Positions 60,357 to 64,000 of a stretch of DNA of 64,000 nt are shown piece by piece. Position 1 is the stretch's first letter, and the number at the start of each line of letters is the position of its first letter. Below the pieces are notes generated by a model. The model had not been told where the DNA came from, did not search any database, and saw nothing but the letters and a program-made list of their open reading frames with translations. The DNA is taken from the NCBI GenBank assembly GCA_036278715.1, contig DASUKN010000094.1, positions 28,707-92,706 on the forward strand, read 5' to 3'. Source of the stretch: Udaeobacter sp025935755. Its GTDB lineage: Bacteria > Verrucomicrobiota > Verrucomicrobiia > Chthoniobacterales > UBA10450. A program made the position numbers and the translations under genes.

Positions 60357-61739
60357 GTGACTGAGAAGAAGAAAATCTTCGGCACGGATGGGGTGCGCGG
60401 CGTTGCCAACGTGGAGCCGGTGACGGCGGAGACGGCGCTCAAACTTGGGCGCGCTGCGGCGTACGTGTTCGCGCAAATGAATCCGCGCAGGACGCCTGAC
60501 GGCGCGCGCCCGAAAATCGTGCTCGGGAAAGACACGCGTCTTTCGGGTTACATGCTGGAGAACGCGCTGGTGGCCGGGATCACTTCGCTTGGAGTGGATG
60601 TTCTGGTGATTGGGCCGTTGCCGACACCGGGTGTGGCTTACATCACCCGGTCGCTTCGTGCTGATGCCGGCATTGTTCTCTCTGCATCGCATAATCCTTA
60701 TCAGGACAACGGCATTAAATTTTTCCGGCATGACGGTTACAAGCTGGACGACCAAATCGAGGAAAAAATCGAAAACCTCGTTTTCACGGGCGAGATCGAC
60801 GCGATCCGGCCGACCGCGAACAAAATTGGTCGAGCCACACGAATCGATGACGCGCTCGGCCGATATGTGGAATTCGCCAAGGCGAGTTTCCCCAAGGGAT
60901 TTTCGCTCGAGGAAATGCGCGTCGCAGTGGATGTCGCAAACGGCGCGGCTTACAAATCGACGCCGTGCATTTTGCGCGAGCTAGGCGCGGAAGTTGCCAT
61001 TGCGCACAACGAGCCTAACGGGATCAACATTAATGACGGCTGCGGCAGCATGCATCCGGAGGAAATCCAGCGGGTCGTTGAAGTCACCGGCGCGGATGTC
61101 GGTATCAGTCACGATGGCGATGCTGATCGCGTTCTTCTGTGCGACGAAGATGGCGAGATTGTCGATGGCGATGAAATTCTCGCTATCGCGGCGCTGGATC
61201 TTTTGGAATCCGGGCAACTGGAACAAAACACAGTCGTAGCGACCGTGATGAGCAACTTCGGACTGGACGAAACGCTCGCGGCGCGCGGCGGTAAAGTTGT
61301 GCGAACGAAAGTCGGCGACCGTTACGTTATTGAAGAGATGGTGCGACAAAAACTGAATCTCGGTGGCGAACAAAGCGGGCACGTCATTTTCCGTGATTTC
61401 ACCACGACTGGCGACGGCATCATCACCGCGCTTCAGATTCTGCGGGTCATGCACAAGACCGGCCAGCCGTTGAGCAAGCTCAAGTCGTGTTTACAAAAGT
61501 ATCCTCAGGCACAGCGCAATCTGCCGGTGAAAGAGAAGCGCCCGCTCGCGGAGCTGGATTCTGTGATGAAACTGATAACAGAGACCGAGAAAGAGTTGTC
61601 CGGCAAAGGCCGGGTGCTCCTTCGTTATTCCGGCACCGAGCCAAAAATTCGTCTACTCATCGAAGGACGCGAATCTGAAATGATCGACAAACAAGCAGAC
61701 CGGATCGCGGATGCGATTCAAAACGCGATCGGAGTCTAA
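60357..61739 (+). CDS. glmM: phosphoglucosamine mutase
   Basis: 460 residues, GTG start 6 codons before the conserved FGTDGVRG. Interconverts glucosamine 6- and 1-phosphate for UDP-GlcNAc, needed by peptidoglycan and LPS. The active Ser is in SASHNP (Ser111), the metal loop reads DGDADRV near 259-265, the sugar loop GGEQSGH near 341-347, and the phosphate loop RYSGTEPKIR near 428-437. The length is normal for GlmM. Followed by a repeat and scpB. Confidence 0.95.
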   Translation: MTEKKKIFGTDGVRGVANVEPVTAETALKLGRAAAYVFAQMNPRRTPDGARPKIVLGKDTRLSGYMLENALVAGITSLGVDVLVIGPLPTPGVAYITRSLRADAGIVLSASHNPYQDNGIKFFRHDGYKLDDQIEEKIENLVFTGEIDAIRPTANKIGRATRIDDALGRYVEFAKASFPKGFSLEEMRVAVDVANGAAYKSTPCILRELGAEVAIAHNEPNGININDGCGSMHPEEIQRVVEVTGADVGISHDGDADRVLLCDEDGEIVDGDEILAIAALDLLESGQLEQNTVVATVMSNFGLDETLAARGGKVVRTKVGDRYVIEEMVRQKLNLGGEQSGHVIFRDFTTTGDGIITALQILRVMHKTGQPLSKLKSCLQKYPQAQRNLPVKEKRPLAELDSVMKLITETEKELSGKGRVLLRYSGTEPKIRLLIEGRESEMIDKQADRIADAIQNAIGV

Positions 61740-61761
61740 TGAACGCTGTGGTTAAACTCGC

Positions 61762-61878
61762 TGTCATCCCGAACGAAGTGAGGGACCTTGCAAACTGTGA
61801 TGGATCACGCAATGAAATTTGCGTAACGAAAGCTTCAATTGTGAGGTCCTTCTCCCGCGCCTGCGGGATCAGGATGAC
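61762..61878. repeat. family A dispersed inverted repeat
   Basis: Left TGTCATCCCGAACGAAGTGA, right CTGCGGGATCAGGATGAC. Between glmM and scpB; the scpB start codon comes 13 bp after its right end. Confidence 0.7.
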
Positions 61879-61890
61879 TCGCATTGTATT

Positions 61891-62532
61891 ATGACCTTGT
61901 CGCGCGTCATCGAAGCGCTCCTGTTCAGCGCGCAAAAGCCGCTCTCGATTCATGAAATCACTACGGCGATTAAACGGGCCGAAGATGATGGGGCGGAAGG
62001 AACGCCTAACGAGTTTGCGCGCGTAAAAAATGCGGAGGTTGCCGCTGCGCTTGAAGAATTGAAGGTGGAATACATTCAGCAGAGCCGCGCATTTCAGCTG
62101 CTCGAAAAAGCGGAAGGCTGGCAACTAGCCACCGATCCCGCTTTCGCAAGATGGGTGCGGCAGCTTTTCCCGACCCCGAAGCCCGCGCGTTTAAGCGCAC
62201 CTGCACTCGAAACGTTGGCGATCATCGCGTATCGCCAGCCGATTACGCGCGCGGATGTAGAAGCCGTGCGCGGCGTGAATATCGACGGCGTTCTTCAGAC
62301 GCTGATGGAGCGTGGTCTGGTGAAAATCGCCGGACGCGCCGAAATCCCGGGACGACCGCTGCTTTATGACACTACGCAGTTCTTTCTTGATCACTTTGGA
62401 CTTCGCAATCTGGACGAATTGCCGAACGCAGAAGAATTGCGGAGACGTTATTTGCCGGTGGCCGAAGCCCCCGCAGCAGCAGCACCAGAAGCTTCTGCGG
62501 CTACGCAGGCGAGCACGGCCGATCCCGGGTAA
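61891..62532 (+). CDS. scpB: segregation and condensation protein B
   Basis: 213 residues from ATG at 61891; the earlier in-frame start lies inside the repeat. Two winged-helix domains: SRVIEALLFSAQKPLSIHEI (about 3-22) and LSAPALETLAIIAYRQPITRADVEAVRGVNIDGVLQTLMERGLVKIAGRAEIPGRPLLYDTT (about 105-166), the latter being the diagnostic block. ScpB binds ScpA and SMC in chromosome compaction. scpA is not adjacent, unlike in most bacteria. The C-terminus is Ala-rich and non-conserved. Confidence 0.94.
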   Translation: MTLSRVIEALLFSAQKPLSIHEITTAIKRAEDDGAEGTPNEFARVKNAEVAAALEELKVEYIQQSRAFQLLEKAEGWQLATDPAFARWVRQLFPTPKPARLSAPALETLAIIAYRQPITRADVEAVRGVNIDGVLQTLMERGLVKIAGRAEIPGRPLLYDTTQFFLDHFGLRNLDELPNAEELRRRYLPVAEAPAAAAPEASAATQASTADPG

Positions 62533-62632
62533 CGCGTGCGTCTAGGTGTGGTGAGCATCTCGCGATGGCGGGAGCCTGTAGTTCGCGGCAGCTTGCCGCG
62601 AATAATTTTGCGCAGGCGTCACTGTTCGCGTT

Positions 62633-62697
62633 GCCAAATGCATTCGGCAGGCTGCCAAATGCTGCAGGCTGGCAGCCTGCGCTCCCCGGAAGCAAGA
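62633..62697. repeat. family B variant repeat
   Basis: CATTCGGCAGGCTGCCAAAT, then GCAGGCTGGCAGCCTGCGCTCCCC. It is the reverse complement of the 60054-60112 text. The stretch 62533-62847 is otherwise without a gene, and a second GTGCGCTCCCC end occurs at 62848. Confidence 0.65.
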
Positions 62698-62847
62698 GAC
62701 TCGGCCAGGGAGAGTCCAGGGAGCGCACGCATGTTGCGTACGGGTTTGAAAGCCCGGCCGGTTCGCATCCGTTGCAGCGGCATGTTGGCCAAACAATTCT
62801 CCGAAAAGTTCGCCATTGCAGAATGCAATCGCCACCATGCTGGAAGC

Positions 62848-63876
62848 GTGCGCTCCCCGATCTTCTTCGCAGCCGCGCTTGTCCTTGTGAGATCGACGAT
62901 CGCGTTCGCGGAGATCCAACCATCCGATTGCGCGCGGGCTGCAAAATATTCGGAGACCAGGCGCGGGAGTGCAGTGCTCGTCCTTCAAAATGGCCGTACA
63001 ATTTTTGAGCATTACGCCAACGGCGGATCAGCGAACCGACCATGGCCGATCTTTAGCGGGACAAAAAGCTTTTGGGGGATCGCAGCGCTGGCGGCTGTGC
63101 GGGAGGGGTTGTTCAAGCTGGATGATCCGGTTTCGAACACGATCAACGAGTGGAAGAGCGACCCAGGAAAATCACAGATCACCATTCGCCAATTGCTCAG
63201 CCAAACGGACGGCATTGAAGGTGCCTCCCATCTTCAACGGCCTTCCATTCGCGATCGCAACGCTGTCGCAATCGCCCTGCCCAGTGTGGCTGAACCTGGT
63301 TCGGCCTTTATTTACGGGCCAAGTCACCTCCAGATCTTTTCCGAACTGCTGCGCCGGAAACTGGGCGGGCGCAGCGTGATCAAGTACTTCGAAGCGCACG
63401 TGGCGAACCGGCTTGGATTGCGCGGTCTCAATTACAAAAAAGATGCGCGCGGCAATCCGCTACCAGCGACCGGCTTTGAATTAACCGCGCGCGAATGGGC
63501 GCGATTGGGCGAGCTTGTGGTTGGGAACGGCAGTTACCATCGGCGACAGATTGTACCGTCAAGTGTCCTGCGGGAAGCGTTTGTTGGCTCGCAGATAAAT
63601 CCGGCCTACGGGCTTGCGTTCTGGTTGAACGACCAGGCACCCACGGGCCGCGAGGCCGATATGGAACGAATGCTCGATTTGCCTTGGGAAAATGCGCACT
63701 GGTCCGGCGTTTGTATTTGCAAGGATGCGCCTGCGGACATGGTCGTGGCGCTGGGCTCGCATTACCAGCGGCTGTTCGTTATCCCGTCGTTAAAAGCGAT
63801 CATCGTGCGGCAAGGATCGGGGAAAAATTTTTCGGATGCGCAATTTCTCCGACTGGTGCTTGGAAAAACTTCGTAG
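62848..63876 (+). CDS. exported serine beta-lactamase-like hydrolase (class C / esterase family)
   Basis: 342 residues from GTG at 62848, which gives a signal peptide (SPIFFAAALVLVRSTIAFAE). WPIFSGTKSFWGIAALAAV holds the SxxK nucleophile motif, EPGSAFIYGPSHLQIFSELL supplies the YxN-like Tyr (here Y-G-P), and ARLGELVVGNGSYHRRQIV follows as in beta-lactamase-family esterases. Activity could be on esters, peptides or D-amino acid substrates. Longer readings run back through repeat DNA to 62536. The chosen GTG is itself within a GTGCGCTCCCC repeat end, so a repeat may have supplied the start region. Confidence 0.75.
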   Translation: MRSPIFFAAALVLVRSTIAFAEIQPSDCARAAKYSETRRGSAVLVLQNGRTIFEHYANGGSANRPWPIFSGTKSFWGIAALAAVREGLFKLDDPVSNTINEWKSDPGKSQITIRQLLSQTDGIEGASHLQRPSIRDRNAVAIALPSVAEPGSAFIYGPSHLQIFSELLRRKLGGRSVIKYFEAHVANRLGLRGLNYKKDARGNPLPATGFELTAREWARLGELVVGNGSYHRRQIVPSSVLREAFVGSQINPAYGLAFWLNDQAPTGREADMERMLDLPWENAHWSGVCICKDAPADMVVALGSHYQRLFVIPSLKAIIVRQGSGKNFSDAQFLRLVLGKTS

Positions 63877-64000
63877 CACGGGCATCCCGCCTGTGGCGCG
63901 ACCAGCGTCTCGCGTCGTTTGATTTCGGCAGGCAAGCCGCCCGCCATCCACACAGCCAGGATGGCTGTGCTCCGGGCGAGTTTGACTTGCTTGTTAGTCT
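63877..64000. other. 3' flank with hairpin, window end
   Basis: No gene. CACAGCCA-GGA-TGGCTGTG (63951-63969) is a perfect 8-bp hairpin downstream of the serine hydrolase gene; no T-run follows. The text resembles the GC-rich dispersed repeats elsewhere. Confidence 0.4.

Overview
The window looks like a chromosomal segment of a soil Verrucomicrobiota bacterium, perhaps of the Spartobacteria/Chthoniobacterales type. This is an inference. It rests on a double-length UvrA with four ABC ATPase modules (the arrangement known from Chlamydia, so a PVC-type trait), an envelope gene set of Gram-negative character (GmhA, Lgt, TolQ/TolR/TonB-like proteins, an AsmA-like protein), and intergenic DNA crowded with dispersed inverted repeats. 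Most genes are housekeeping or central-metabolism genes. No phage, transposase or CRISPR locus was found.

Layout. 1-4.4 kb: a secreted glycosidase-like protein, a broken tRNA-Thr 5' half followed by about 380 nt of hairpin-rich DNA, an IF-1-like remnant, and an RRM protein. 4.4-6.6 kb: an arginine-to-proline catabolic pair that looks like a split version of the cyanobacterial ArgZ/AgrE enzyme. 6.8-10.8 kb: small membrane protein, membrane-anchored GH75-like protein, four-helix-bundle protein, methyltransferase, VOC protein. 10.9-21.4 kb: carbon metabolism, with fumarase, the glyoxylate-bypass operon aceB-aceA-aceK, tRNA-Val, gmhA, a rhomboid-like protein and GTP-type PEP carboxykinase. 21.6-31.5 kb: giant uvrA, lgt, then a TolQ/TolR/TonB-like energy-transduction operon. 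31.5-36.6 kb: a YadA-head/S74-domain surface protein and sufC-sufB-sufD. 36.8-46.9 kb: oxidoreductase, tRNA-Gln and a damaged copy of it, a membrane pseudokinase, a CHAP/NlpC-like secreted protein, a TPR protein, a zinc peptidase with an ATP-grasp ligase, and a kelch-repeat protein. 47-52.7 kb: VOC protein, acetyltransferase (apparent frameshift), glycosyltransferase, rpsO-pnp, AI-2E-type membrane protein. 52.8-64 kb: NtrB-like kinase, AsmA-like protein, prolyl oligopeptidase, START protein, NtrC-like regulator, glmM, scpB, and a serine beta-lactamase-like hydrolase.

How the genes fit together. The glyoxylate operon, fumarase and PEP carboxykinase form a route for growth on acetate or fatty acids with gluconeogenesis. 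The arginine pair would release ammonia and yield ornithine and proline. gmhA, lgt, glmM, the Tol/Ton genes and the AsmA-like gene serve the cell envelope.

The most unusual feature is the behaviour of the dispersed repeats. At least four families (A: TGTCATYCTGAGCGAAG ends; B: GGGGAGCGC ends; C: CAACGTCCAACG units; a CCCGAAAGCTTTCGGGG palindrome) occupy intergenic spaces. They have also entered genes. Several sit in frame inside uvrA, one supplies the uvrA stop codon, one encodes the C-terminus of the S74 protein, and the palindrome replaces the anticodon arm of a duplicated tRNA-Gln. This resembles the protein-inserting palindromic elements of Rickettsia and is the best candidate here for something undescribed. 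Second are the paired 9-bp-periodic GTTACA/TGTAAC arrays that bracket the peptidase/START block.
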